DNA of 64,000 bases from Naumovozyma dairenensis CBS 421 (taxonomy: Eukaryota > Ascomycota > Saccharomycetes > Saccharomycetales > Saccharomycetaceae): the NCBI RefSeq assembly GCF_000227115.2, contig NC_016488.1:124001-188000 (forward strand), in the 5' to 3' direction. The notes below the pieces were generated by a model. It had not been told where the DNA came from. It saw nothing but the letters and a program-made list of their open reading frames with translations, and did no database searches. Numbering within the stretch: the stretch's first letter is position 1; each line of letters begins with the position of its first letter. Positions 31,561 through 42,970 of this stretch are shown piece by piece. The translations under genes and the position numbers were made by a program.

Positions 31561-32592
31561 TTATAAGCCTTGAACGTTTTGTGGTTTATAAGTTTCTTCC
31601 AAATATTTAATATCATCTTCAGTTAATTTGACATCAATTGCTTTAATTGCTTCATCAACTCTTTCAATCGAATTCAAACCAACAATTGGATTGGCACCTT
31701 TATGTAAAGCCCACGAAATGGATAACATTGCCATTGATATATTCTTCTTAGTAGCCAAATGTTCTACTCTTTTCACAATTTCCTTTTGATCATCAGCAAG
31801 ATTATCCAAGCCCATGTTAGTTATTGTTGGATCGCTCAATTTTCTTGTGGATTGTTGTTCTAAAGGTCTAGTTAGGATACCTCTAGCGTTTGGAGACCAT
31901 GGAATCAAACCAACACCATGTCTTTTACAAAATGGAATCAATTCTCTTTCATCTTCACGATTTAATAAATTGTAATATGATTGAGAACTAACAAATTTGA
32001 ACCAACCATTCTTTTCCGCGGTAAATTGTAACTCAGCAAATTCAGTAGCCCACATAGATGATGCACCAATGTATCTAACTGAACCTTCCACAATGACATC
32101 GTTCAAAGCTCTCATTATTTCCTCCTTTGGAGTATCATGATCCAAACGGTGAATTTGTAAGACATCTATATAAGTTCCTAATCTCTCGACTGAGTTTTTC
32201 ACACCAGTGATGATATGTTTTCTTGATAGTCCACCTTGATTAGCCAAATCCAAATCATTTCTTTCATTAGGAACGTTGCTACGAGGCAAATCTAGGGTCT
32301 CATCAACAGCGTAAAATATTTTAGTGAAGATTACGACAGTTTCTCTCTTGATATTATATTTTTTTAAGAATTCACCAATGAGTCTTTCACTTACACCATT
32401 AGAATAAACATCAGCTGTATCATAAGTACGTAATCCGTTATCATAACAATGTTTTAAGATATTGAAAATCTTTTCTTTATCTTCGATGACCCAATCTGCC
32501 CATTTTTTTGAACCGTAGGACATACAACCAATTAGGATTGGTGAGATTTTAAGACCTGATTGACCTAAACGAACTTGTTTAACTAGACCCAT
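31561..32592 (-). CDS. Aldo-keto reductase (Csh1/AAD-like)
   Basis: 343 residues from the first ATG (MGLVKQVRLGQSGLKISPIL); the frame extends to 32709 only through a TTG. A full TIM-barrel AKR: NADPH and catalytic elements include the Asp/Tyr pair in RTYDTADVYSNG, Lys in VIFTKIF, His in VLQIHRLDHD, and the C-terminal cofactor segment NPIVGLNSIERVDEAI. It closely resembles the Candida CSH1/LPG20/IFD group of AKRs and is unlike the shorter Gcy1/Ypr1 type. Likely a cytosolic NADPH-dependent carbonyl reductase; substrate unknown. I know no S. cerevisiae gene at this position. Confidence 0.9.
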   Translation of the reverse strand: MGLVKQVRLGQSGLKISPILIGCMSYGSKKWADWVIEDKEKIFNILKHCYDNGLRTYDTADVYSNGVSERLIGEFLKKYNIKRETVVIFTKIFYAVDETLDLPRSNVPNERNDLDLANQGGLSRKHIITGVKNSVERLGTYIDVLQIHRLDHDTPKEEIMRALNDVIVEGSVRYIGASSMWATEFAELQFTAEKNGWFKFVSSQSYYNLLNREDERELIPFCKRHGVGLIPWSPNARGILTRPLEQQSTRKLSDPTITNMGLDNLADDQKEIVKRVEHLATKKNISMAMLSISWALHKGANPIVGLNSIERVDEAIKAIDVKLTEDDIKYLEETYKPQNVQGL

Positions 32593-33836
32593 TGATGATA
32601 TGTGTTGGTTGCTTAGTCTTGAAATTGTTGTAGTCCTAGGGATGAGGAGTAACACAACTAACTTACATTTGGGAAATATGCTAATCTTTATATATTTTGT
32701 TAACGTCAATCTTTGAATCCTCGAGGAATCCGATTACGTGATGTATAACATGACAAACTTTTTTCGTACTACGTTTTCTGAGAGAAACGCCAATAAATTT
32801 TTCAGGGAAGCGGGGGGGGATTGTTCTTTTATTTTAAGGGAGGGCCTCCATCTCCGTCTTAGATTCGTCTCAGGAATTCCTCTTGGAAAACAAAACACAG
32901 TTTTCCACATTGGGTGGATTGACTTGACTTATATAATAAGGGATAGGATCAGATTAGATTAGATTAGATTAGATTAAATGAGATGAGAGTGTTCATCTTT
33001 AAATTCCTAATGAAGTAAGTGGGTCTGGATCTCTACCTGAGGTTGCCTTTACAACTCTAACTTTTTCTAGGTGACTGTAGGAAAATTATTCTATTCTGTA
33101 TGAAATACTACGTTTATGCTCAAAAAAAGGCAGCATTATGTGTTTATTATACTAGACTAGTTAAAACTTCGTAGGTAGGATTTGGAGGGGCAATAGCTGC
33201 AATGTCGATGCCAGCATTTAAATTTCTGGAAAGCTTCGCACCCATATTCAGTGGTATTGAAGTCAGGGGGATACACAAGACGTAAATCTTTGATTCTTCA
33301 GAAAACTTCTAACATAGAAATGTAAACTTTCTACTTTGTATCACTCTATTTGGTTTTAATTTATAATCGACTGTAAAGAAAGATTCACCTGTTTTCAAAT
33401 GAAGAACCCAGGTTAAATAAGCATGCAGGAAGAAAGCCATATTTTACTAACATGTACGAAAAAAATATAGTACAATAGTATGAGTAGAATTGATTATATG
33501 CTGAACCGGTTTAATAAAAACAATACTTAGAGTACGATTTAAGTATATTATGAATAATAGAATAAAAGTAACATACAATAGGATAGAATAGGTCAGAGAA
33601 GATGAAAATTTAGTTGATTAATCATTCTGTCATATATATATATATATGTAAAATAAAACAACCATCATGATTCACTTAACTAAAAAAATTATATGTATAT
33701 AAACAATAAAAAATAAATAATATCAAATGATGATGATTAAAGTTTTTTGCACTATGTATGTGTGAGAGAGAGAGAGAGAGAGAGATGGGGAAGTGAATTT
33801 TTGNGTTTTTTCTTTGATTTTAAGAAAAAAAGTTAC
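32593..33836. other. Intergenic region with pentanucleotide and GA tracts
   Basis: 1.2 kb between two minus-strand genes. It holds an AGATT tract (32951-32976), a TATA run (33634-33648) and a GA tract (33763-33785) near the STM1 3' end. One base at 33804 is N. The ORF at 32738-32962 has no homology that I recognise and is not called. Confidence 0.55.
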
Positions 33837-34652
33837 TTAAGCCAAAGATGGTAAGTTAGAGGTGTCAATAGAAGCATTCCTTTGAACAGGATTGGCGTCA
33901 GATCTCTTGCCTTGTCTGTTGTTGTTGGACTTACCACCACGACGGTCACCTTTACCATTGAAGTTCTTTCTACCACCCTTTTGTTGAGGTAAAGAATCAG
34001 AGAAAGTGGCGCTGAAATCCAAAAAGTTCTTAGTCTTCAATTGTTTAGACTTGACATTCTTAGTCTTAGTAGCTGGGACGTAATCTTCTTCCTTCTTAAC
34101 GAACAATTCGGCACCTTCCAACTTGTTAATGTTTTTAGTTGGTTCAGGGACTTTGTTTAATTCAGTGTTAGCTGAAGATTTCAAATAATCTTGTAATGAC
34201 ATCTTTTGAGAACCAGCATCTTCTTCAGCGACTTCTTTGTCAGCTTCAATTTCAGCAGCGGCATCAGCTTCAGCGGCGATTTCAGTGGATAATTCCTTGT
34301 TGTTATCACCCCAACCTTGGTTGACTTTCTTTTCAGTGTCAGCTTTACCTGATCTAGAGTGACGATCAGTGGCTCTTCTTGATTTGTCTCTTGAGTTGGT
34401 GGCAGCAGAGGATGGGACATCCTTTGATTTGTTCTTGTATCTACCGGCGGATTTATCTTTGATGGCACCTTCGTTACCTGAGGCTCTTGGTCTGTTTTTT
34501 CTGGCCTTTGATGGGTCAGCAGATTTTGGTGGAGTGTCAGTCTTTTTGGAAGAAGTAGTGTTCTTGACAATTTCCTTGATGACGACTGGTGGGACGACAG
34601 CGCTTGGATCTTCAACGTCGTTACCTAATAGATCAAATGGATTAGTAGACAT
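33837..34652 (-). CDS. STM1: Stm1, ribosome preservation factor (SERBP1 family)
   Basis: 271 residues against 273 in S. cerevisiae Stm1 (YLR150W). It starts MSTNPFDLLGNDVEDPSAVV, the Stm1 signature. The protein is almost entirely disordered and highly charged: a Lys/Arg/Ser-rich N-terminal half containing the Stm1 ribosome-clamping region (NRPRASGNEGAIKDKSAGR), an acidic Ala/Glu segment (about 125-150), the conserved SLQDYLKS motif (about 152-159) and an Arg/Gly/Asn-rich C-terminus (GGRKNFNGKGDRRGG). Stm1 threads through the mRNA channel of 80S ribosomes and stabilises them in stasis; it also binds quadruplex nucleic acid. Confidence 0.95.
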   Translation of the reverse strand: MSTNPFDLLGNDVEDPSAVVPPVVIKEIVKNTTSSKKTDTPPKSADPSKARKNRPRASGNEGAIKDKSAGRYKNKSKDVPSSAATNSRDKSRRATDRHSRSGKADTEKKVNQGWGDNNKELSTEIAAEADAAAEIEADKEVAEEDAGSQKMSLQDYLKSSANTELNKVPEPTKNINKLEGAELFVKKEEDYVPATKTKNVKSKQLKTKNFLDFSATFSDSLPQQKGGRKNFNGKGDRRGGKSNNNRQGKRSDANPVQRNASIDTSNLPSLA

Positions 34653-36853
34653 GGCTCAATTGTGCTTTATATGTGTGTATGTATGTGAGGAAATTGATGA
34701 AAAAGAAAAAGAACTTTATGAAGTTAATCTTTTTTTTTTATTTTGTTCAAAAATGAGTATATATATGTGTTTTTGAGTATATTAATCCTGGTGAGTTTTG
34801 AAAACAAAAAAATAGATAAAGAATTGTAATATGAATGAAGTAAATCAGATCTACTAAGTAAATAAGATTCGTATTTTGAAGAACTTGTTGAAAAAATTAG
34901 TCTTTGCAAAACTTGCAATAGTGAATAGTTTGGAAGAGACTGACTAGAGTGTGGTACTTAGACAGGGGAGATTGGTATGAAAGGGTTTACTGATGGGAAA
35001 TTTCACGCAATTTTGGTGAGTCTGTGAAAGAATTGGTCCATGAAGCGTTCCAATAAGTTCGCATTAAAAAAAATGGGATCCGACATACCAAAAAAAACCG
35101 ACAACGAACAGGGACAAAAACGAAATTGGAAAGGGGCCAGCCGGGTAATGCTTGACCGGCTGATGATCGGGGGCGTCAGAGAATTTTTCTAACCGAAGAA
35201 CCGAAAGAAAAAATTATAAATGCAAATTTATTTTAGGTTGTGACGTTTCGGAACCCGATGAAAATCCGATTAAAATAAAAATTTGCGGAGAAATACGAAA
35301 AAGGAAGAAGGGGAGGAGAACAAACAAAGAACAAAGAACAAAGAACAATCAAGCAACCAATTCATCATTCAATCAAATTCCAGAAGTCCAGGAACTCCGA
35401 CTCGTTCTCCTCCTCATCTTTGCTCCCTACCCCCGCTCCGAGATATTTGTCTAGCAATAATTGGCATAGATTAGCGTTGTTCGGCATAAAATCAGGGCTA
35501 AACGTCAGAGTAGGGTCTGAATAAGAAAAGTAATGGTCAACATCTAATTTTCAAATAATAGGTTTTAAATAACTGAGAGAATATAGGGTAGGATAAACAT
35601 TGAAATTTTAAAAAATAACAAGTGGAAGATTTGACTTGACCTCATACGAAAAGCATTCTAGGATCATCGGTAGTAAAAGCTTCCAGATAGACAAATATAT
35701 ATATAGAAACTGGCTAATGGAAAACTGGAAAGTGATATCAAATAACAAAAATATATATCATTGTCAAGGACGTATTAGAAGCAAGCTGTCCATGGTCTCA
35801 TCATTACCAGTTTAGCTTGTAATATTTTCTTGCCACTGGAAAGGTCCTCTCATTATTTACAGGGGGGGTTAGCCGAGTGTTAGAAGTATATTCCTGATGA
35901 GGGTCCATAATTTACGTTGCTGTTGGTAATCAATCAACTTACCACTTAGTCCCCTGTATCCATCTATACTGTGTCACATATTTAGCGTCAGAAAGGTTAT
36001 GTATGGTAGGTGTTAAATCATGAAAATCAAAATAAACAAATGTTATAAAACCATAGAATACTTTTCTGGGGGTTGGGGGGCCTAATAGGGAAGGGTTAAC
36101 CAATTTGAAATTGAAAGCTTTTGCCCGTCAAAAATCTGGGAAACGTAGCGAAGGGCTGTTTGTTAGGGCGTTTCCCTGGGTAAACAATGCTATATATAGA
36201 TTGCATGTACGTATATATCCCGTTGACCGTGGCAAGTAAACCGGACACCCAGACACGTGCGGCTGAGATCGAGGCACCGCCCCATGCATCCCCCCCCTCC
36301 CCGAGGGTACCGCATACGTAACCCCACCCCACAATTTATGACTGACTGACTGGCTGACTGGCTGGCTGAATCAGTGAACTGAACTGAACTGAACTGAGCT
36401 ACACTACCCTTGCATTCAATGCAATGCAATGCACTGTGCATGCTTCAATATGTTAAGGTATGAATCTGTAATTTGACAGTGGTAGTAGTGCGAAGAGGGA
36501 AAGATGCCAGAACAATGACAGAGCCATGAAGTAAGAGTAAGAGTGAGGCAAAGTAGTGCAAGCAAGAGTAAGAGTACGAGTAAGATCCCCCAACCAATTG
36601 AACAGGAAAATGTTTCACTTCTATTTGTAATACGTACCCCACTCATAAATATAAAAAATATACATATACATATATATAAATATATAAATATATATAGAAC
36701 TCACAAAGTATCTCCATTATACTCGAAGTTTTTCTGTGTTACTCATATCAAAGATCCATAAAATTTCAGTACACTGATCTTAAAATAATACAACTCCACA
36801 CACATACGACATCAATACACATTACTCTTCGTTTCCTCTTGTGAAAAATTATT
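34653..36853. other. 2.2-kb divergent intergenic region STM1/STB3
   Basis: No supportable gene. It includes an exact Reb1-type site, repeats of ACAAAGA (about 35322-35348), a GACT/GGCT tract (36340-36369), a GAACT pentanucleotide tract (36376-36398), and a locally GC-rich stretch around 36240-36330 where several overlapping ORFs are shadows of one another. Confidence 0.55.
35142..35148 (-). promoter_or_regulatory. Reb1-like site
   Basis: CGGGTAA on the plus strand, the complement of the Reb1 core TTACCCG, about 490 bases upstream of STM1 in the long divergent region. A single 7-mer match; function is inference. Confidence 0.35.
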
Positions 36854-38344
36854 ATGACCGATACACTCGAAGAACAAAACAATAAACATTCAACAAAAGC
36901 AACCACAATGGTTCAAGTTGAACATCAGAATGAATCCAGATCTGCACATCGGATAAACAGATCTGACTCTCCTCTCGAATCTAATGACACCAATGATAAG
37001 AAAATTACTAAGACTAAACTTGTCCATCCTCATAACCATAATTCTAATCTCATTTCTACATCTTCTCCAGGTGGTTTAATGGCTGCTACTATGGTTACAC
37101 CTGAAAGAATTTCTTCATTATTAATAAGAAAGGGTCCTCTAGCAATAAGATACATTACTAATGAATTAAATGAAGATATACCATGTTTTAAAAATTTATC
37201 ATCTTCAAAAAAGAGAAGATTGATAATGAACGTAATGGAAAAAGGTGATAAGAAAAATTGTATCATTTTTGAAAAAATTGGTTGGGGTCAATGGTCTGCT
37301 AAAAGAATTGATTCCATAGATCATTTTGAAACTGAAAGAGATTTGACTAATTTAAATAATTTGAAAATTAAAGATCTTATCTCGTCGCATAACCATACTA
37401 CTCAATCACAACAGCAGAAACAAATTAATAAGAAAAAGAGAAGAAGAAATACTACTACCACAGCAGATTCAACAACAGATTCTTTGGTAAATACAAACAT
37501 TAAAGAAAGAAAATTAAGCTTACCTGAAGTACTAAAATATCCAAATATAATTACTAGTACAAACGAAAATGTATTAGTCTCTGATTCTGATGAAATTGAC
37601 TCTGATAATGAAGAAGAAGAACCATTCCATTATAATAATAAACCTTCATCTATTCCTTCTAGTCCTAAAAGAATATCAATAAGTTGTGACATTAAAAAGA
37701 AAACTACAACAGATAATACTCAATTATTCCTTAAAAATTTGAAAGCACAACAGAAAATAAAATGTGCAAGAAGTAGAAAAAACTCATCATTTTCTATAAC
37801 AAATTCTTATTCAAAAAATCGCTCCAATTCCATATCAAGTTATTATTTACCAGAATTAAAATCATTATCATCCGCATTATATCATAATATTAATAATACA
37901 TCTAATTGTGGAAGTATAAGTGAACCAAATTCAAGAAGATCTTCCTTATTTTCAAATCATAATACAAGTAATAATAATGAATCTTCTATAAGATCAACTT
38001 TATCACCTCCACAATATAAATTGATTTCCACTCCACCTATATTAAATGAAAAAATATTTAACATAACATATAATTATAACCAAAATCATTCAGAAACAGA
38101 TGAAGAAGATTGGGCCTCACTAGGGGCACAATCATTAAGAGAAAAGAAAAATCACAATACTACTACTACTATTACTAATAATAATAATAATACGAATAAT
38201 ATAATCCCTATAATGAAATTGAATGATTCTTATATCATTAATGATAACAATATAATTACATTACTTCCTCCTGAAGCAATAACGTATGGCGTATCTTCTG
38301 TGGATGATAAAAACGTTGCTTCTTTATTAATGAATTTAAAGTGA
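36854..38344 (+). CDS. STB3: Stb3, RRPE-binding Sin3-associated regulator
   Basis: 496 residues. The conserved Stb3 DNA-binding domain is at about 79-150: TPERISSLLIRKGPLAIRYI, SSSKKRRLIMNVMEKGD, FEKIGWGQWSAKRI. The rest is disordered and Ser/Asn-rich with basic clusters and Thr/Asn runs. S. cerevisiae Stb3 (YDR169C) binds the ribosomal RNA processing element in ribosome-biogenesis promoters, recruits the Sin3-Rpd3 deacetylase, and is kept inactive by TOR/Sch9 signalling. It is convergent with CDC37, as in S. cerevisiae. Confidence 0.9.
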   Translation: MTDTLEEQNNKHSTKATTMVQVEHQNESRSAHRINRSDSPLESNDTNDKKITKTKLVHPHNHNSNLISTSSPGGLMAATMVTPERISSLLIRKGPLAIRYITNELNEDIPCFKNLSSSKKRRLIMNVMEKGDKKNCIIFEKIGWGQWSAKRIDSIDHFETERDLTNLNNLKIKDLISSHNHTTQSQQQKQINKKKRRRNTTTTADSTTDSLVNTNIKERKLSLPEVLKYPNIITSTNENVLVSDSDEIDSDNEEEEPFHYNNKPSSIPSSPKRISISCDIKKKTTTDNTQLFLKNLKAQQKIKCARSRKNSSFSITNSYSKNRSNSISSYYLPELKSLSSALYHNINNTSNCGSISEPNSRRSSLFSNHNTSNNNESSIRSTLSPPQYKLISTPPILNEKIFNITYNYNQNHSETDEEDWASLGAQSLREKKNHNTTTTITNNNNNTNNIIPIMKLNDSYIINDNNIITLLPPEAITYGVSSVDDKNVASLLMNLK

Positions 38345-38680
38345 TTTCCAAAATTAAAAAGCATAAAAATGTGAAACCTTATCATATCTTATCTGTAACA
38401 CTAACCCATCCTTTTTTTTTCCATCGGTCCCAGCATCACATTTATTCATACATATGCATAAACATACATAATATTTATATTAGCTATCTATTTATTAATT
38501 CTTTCCATGAAAAAAAAAAGGTCATTTCTTTTTATACTAATTTTATCTTTCTGCTTATCTGTATTAAATTGACTTTGACGCTTTTTTCTTCCCTTGCATC
38601 AGCCGTTTCCGTTTATATACGAGCTAATGTATGGTATGTAGCTATACAATGTATACACAATAGTAAGACTGTGATCATGA
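38345..38680. other. Convergent intergenic region STB3/CDC37
   Basis: 336 bases of AT-rich 3' sequence with T and A homopolymers; an ORF running across it into CDC37 antisense is a shadow. Confidence 0.6.
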
Positions 38681-40270
38681 TCAATCAACAACATCTTCTG
38701 TATGAGTATCTTCTTGTTCCAATGATAAATTTTCTAATCTATCTTGAGTTTTTTCACTATCATTTCCTTCTTCAAAAGAAATATCATTATTATTTTTATA
38801 TTCATTCTGTAATTTTCTAAAATCATTTTCATCATCTAATATGGCTCTAACTCCAATAATTTCAGCTTCACCAAATAATTCTAAAATCTCTTCTGCTTCC
38901 TTAATTGGAATATCTTCAAATACTTTATTAACTTCATTTAAATTTTGTGTCTTAACAGCATTTTGCATCTCTATGGGTAATTTCTTAAATGCTTCAATTC
39001 TACGTTTATCTTCTTCCTTTTCAGATCCAAAATCAGGTAAATTAACTTCTAATTCAGTAGAATCATCTAAAGATTTTAATTGAATAGTTTCAACTCCTTC
39101 CACTCCTTCTACCTCATCTCCACCTTCTCGCCCTTCTTCATTTGCCAATATTTTACAACGTGACTTAACATGTTCAAATTTAGTCTTAACAGAATCTAAA
39201 AATGATTCCAATCCTCTTTGATTGGAAGGATTTAAAATAACTTTACCGAAAAATGTAGTAATAATATTCTCCATCTCTTGAGGATTTAAAAATGGAATTT
39301 TTTTCAAATCATAAATTTCTCTAATATAAGCTAAAATTTCAGATTGATGAATAATTTGATAAGTTTTCAAATCATCATGTAATTCCATTTGAACTTCAAA
39401 AGATTTCATCATTAATGCATCCTTTTGTTGTCCAGAAATTATTTCCATATTATTTAATAAAAACGCTTCAGATTTCTTATAATCATTTGCAATGATGGAT
39501 CCAAATTCTTCAGTCTTTGGTGATAATTTTAAAATATCTGCCTCATCTGTATATTCAATAAATTGTAATCTCGAAGCGTCCTTAGTCTTCTTTGCAGTAC
39601 TATGAATCATTTTTTCTAAAACTTTCTTGGAGTCTTCTTCACTATTAACATTCGTACTCCTTCCGTTGCTCATAGCCTTTTCAGTACTAGTTGAATTTTT
39701 ATTTATAAAACTAGTATCGAATCCAGTATGAATATCTTCTGAAGAGATATGCGCATTTTTCTCAATATATAATTCTTGTAATTTTGTCTGAGCTTCTTTA
39801 CTTACAGATTCAATCTTTGCTCTATGTTTCAAAATCAATTCCTTAATAACTTTTCCATTTTGAGGATCTTTCCCCTCTTTCACTGCATCCCTTTTCAATT
39901 GATCAAATAAATCTTCCACCATCTCATTGTAACTAACAATATCAGGATCCACATTCTCACCAGTGGATTTTTCATTCTTATCAAAATTCTCATTCAAAAA
40001 TTTTGAAATCTTATCCTTATCAGTCAAAAATTTAGCATCATCACCATCATTAACTTGATTCAAAAGTTTATCAACACGTTTGTTCAAACATTGGTACATA
40101 TTTAATTGTGTCTCTAAGTTTTTAATATCTTGATTCCTTTGCATTCTTTTCTCATGAATACTTTGTTGTTTCCATCTAATGAATGATCGTTTGTCCACAT
40201 TGGGGTGAACTTCAACATCAGAATCATCAGATAATTCAATCTTATCCCATTTAGAATAATCAACCACCAT
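38681..40270 (-). CDS. CDC37: Hsp90 co-chaperone Cdc37
   Basis: 529 residues. The kinase-binding N-terminus is essentially invariant, MVVDYSKWDKIELSDDSDVE, with the casein kinase II sites Ser14 and Ser17 in SDDSD. It is followed by coiled coil (about 30-75), a charged middle region, the Hsp90-binding domain (about 235-400) and an acidic C-terminal part with a Glu/Gly-rich insertion (about 378-394). Cdc37 loads client protein kinases such as Cdc28 onto Hsp90. Corresponds to YDR168W; in S. cerevisiae TAF10 is the immediate neighbour upstream, while here about 6.8 kb of extra DNA intervenes. Confidence 0.96.
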   Translation of the reverse strand: MVVDYSKWDKIELSDDSDVEVHPNVDKRSFIRWKQQSIHEKRMQRNQDIKNLETQLNMYQCLNKRVDKLLNQVNDGDDAKFLTDKDKISKFLNENFDKNEKSTGENVDPDIVSYNEMVEDLFDQLKRDAVKEGKDPQNGKVIKELILKHRAKIESVSKEAQTKLQELYIEKNAHISSEDIHTGFDTSFINKNSTSTEKAMSNGRSTNVNSEEDSKKVLEKMIHSTAKKTKDASRLQFIEYTDEADILKLSPKTEEFGSIIANDYKKSEAFLLNNMEIISGQQKDALMMKSFEVQMELHDDLKTYQIIHQSEILAYIREIYDLKKIPFLNPQEMENIITTFFGKVILNPSNQRGLESFLDSVKTKFEHVKSRCKILANEEGREGGDEVEGVEGVETIQLKSLDDSTELEVNLPDFGSEKEEDKRRIEAFKKLPIEMQNAVKTQNLNEVNKVFEDIPIKEAEEILELFGEAEIIGVRAILDDENDFRKLQNEYKNNNDISFEEGNDSEKTQDRLENLSLEQEDTHTEDVVD

Positions 40271-42970
40271 TATACGCGTGTGCTCTGCCTTCTTTTATTG
40301 AGTTGTTGTCGTGGACTTTTTCCCTTAACGATTTGAAATGAATTGTGTTAAGTTCAACATTTGTAGTTTTCCTTTGTTCTCTTTAAAATATATATATATA
40401 TATATGTACTGTTCCTCGCGAGAAAACAACAATTCTACTACTTATATAAACTACGTATCTTAAAAGAATAAAACAAGAACAGGAGCTTGAATATTTCAGA
40501 ATAACTGTCTTTGTTGTTGTCATGGATATGCTATAAACGGATGTCCAAGGTGCTATCCAGTCTATACACAAGTAAAAGCTATGTACGTAACTTGCATCGT
40601 CGAACGGAGGTGACGTAAGAAGAGAAACTACATGAGATTAAGAAGAAACCGTCCCAAGAAGCATACAAGATTGGATTGATGTACGTCACCCAGGAACAAT
40701 TGCACTCAAACGTGTTATCTAGGACTAGTCTAAACATTGGATAAAACTTCTTGTTTTGTACTTAGTTTCCAAGCAACTTCTCATGCGAGTTTCGATGATC
40801 TCATTCAACATAAAAGGAAATCACCCTATCAAACAGTACATGCAGTTAATATCAAGGTCGATCAGACCAATGTTCTGAGATGATTAAATAGTATCTACAA
40901 TCAATAGTATAAACATCAAGCGATCGAATACTACCAAATACAGTATGCCGCAGAAGGTTTGAAAAATGGCACCCCTACGACAAATTAAATAAGCACAAGC
41001 AATTGAATCGAAAGAATTCCTCCTGTAAATTGCAATATTTGGCGTCTAAGAAAATCTACCCAGAGACTTCAGTTTCTTTTTCTGCTCTGTTCAGATATGC
41101 GATCCCTGCTTCTAATATCTTCAAAAATCCGGTGACTATGATGTGCTGACCTCTCGTCCCACGTTTAGTATTTTTAGAGGCTGGAATCATTCGGTTATTT
41201 GTTTCATTTTGTTCACATATTCGATGTTTTGAAAGCAATAACGAATGAGAAGATAGCACATGGCACATCTAGGAACCTGTTGTGGTAGTAAACCCATTCT
41301 AACATAAATTCTTGTCATGGCTAAATTTAGTTCAAAATATGTACACATTGGAGGACGGTTGAAGGGTACAAGAATAAACAAAGCAAGAACATGAAATGTA
41401 TACTAAGAAAATACATTGATAAACTGGGCTCTACAAGAATTCGTTGGTAGTTCACCAGCCTTGTACATTTCTCCTCTCTGGTCTGGTTATGGTTCTTCTG
41501 CAAACGATGCTCCAAAGAGAATTGAGGAAAGAATATAAACTTCCTGAATTTTACAATAATCAAATTAAACATCTATGATTAATGCTACTGTAACGCCCAA
41601 TGCTATGACGTAGCTACCATTTCCAATAGGTGAGGATCCCGGTAGCAAAGCTAGCCTTTTTAGTGTTTCAAAGAAACTTTACGAGTATAATAGAGAAATT
41701 TCCATAGTCAATGATTAGCTATAAGAGTAGGTAGGTTGTGCTTTTTCGTGTTTCTTCGGTATAGCAATAGCTTTTTTTCCCTCTTCTTCTTTTCTACTTA
41801 CCTCTTCACCACTCAGGAACATTATCACATCTAATGAATATACCACCTATCTTACCTTTAGACTCTCGATTCACTAGTTCTTCTGCGTCACTTAAATTGA
41901 AATATTAAAATAATTATCAGTCGGTACTAATATGCCCTGATATTGCGTCTTATTGAATTTTAATGTGACAACAATAGGTTTTTGTGCTAATTCACGTAAA
42001 TATGGTTTAGGATTAATAGGTGTAAATTTAATCAAGATTATTTTTATTATATACATAATGACGGAGTGATAGTTTTATATTCGCCTTTGATGCTAATAAA
42101 TGCAACTTTACCATCAAGCTTGTATCTATCCACTCCTAAATGATAATCAAATTGTAAAAAAATCTGTATGCATATATTTCAGTAAATTATTTAGTGATAT
42201 GCTGCCACTTTGCTCTGTCTGACTCTATTGAAAAAGGCTCTATGACAAGTTCAAGATAAAATATGCCACACATCAATCCTAGCGTTGTACTCTTACTTAG
42301 AAACTCTTACCAGGAACATGATATAGCGTGAACAAGAAGGAAGAAGGGAAAACGAATACGAAAACTTCATCAGACAACTTATCTGGACTATCACTTTACC
42401 CCAACAGTATCATCATCACTAGTCTCGAACGTTTCTCAAAGGATATGGTTCCTCTAACTGATAAACAAACGATAGACAGATAAGAACATAAACTTTTACC
42501 GTGTCGCAAGACGCTTCTTCCCTTCAGCAAAAACATACGATCCTAGGATAGCATATCTCTTGCTATAACGAATATATTATATCTGAGTACCCAGTCTTAG
42601 TTTGAGGACCTCTTACCATAAAACTTTGACCAGGATGTTTTGCATCAACACATCCAGGGGTGTCCTATAGCTACGTTGAGGAGTATGGGTTGACAACCCA
42701 ACTACTTGTGAGAAGAGGATACTTTTTTAGTTTTTCCTCCAGCAATATGTTCGAGTGAAAACCACACCCAGGAATAGAGTCAATCGATTGAGAGATGTAT
42801 TGTGTGCTTCAGAGCAGTGCATTACTGATGATTGCTCAAATTAATATATCCGTATAATCATATTGTTTTTCAATCAACATATTAGATGCTGAATATGGGA
42901 GAGAGTGGTATCAGGTCAATAACTGTATTAGCAATATTTTGGATACAGCTTCAACAAAAGCGAACAAGCA
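40271..42970. other. 2.7-kb region with a possible decayed gene
   Basis: No intact gene. A TA tract lies at 40386-40405. On the minus strand three overlapping open frames (41327-41572, 41187-41381, 41056-41268) follow one another in successive frames, which could be a protein gene broken by frameshifts, but I cannot name a family. The rest is AT-rich with no signal. A short upstream ORF (42895-42981) overlaps the next gene's start out of frame. Confidence 0.45.

Noticed and set aside
35860..35950. tRNA-like string (GGTTAGCCGAGTG)
   Set aside because: No matching B box, anticodon arm or acceptor pairing follows.
36096..36646. Cluster of overlapping minus-strand ORFs
   Set aside because: Mutually overlapping in several frames within a repeat-rich, locally GC-rich stretch; no protein-like conservation.
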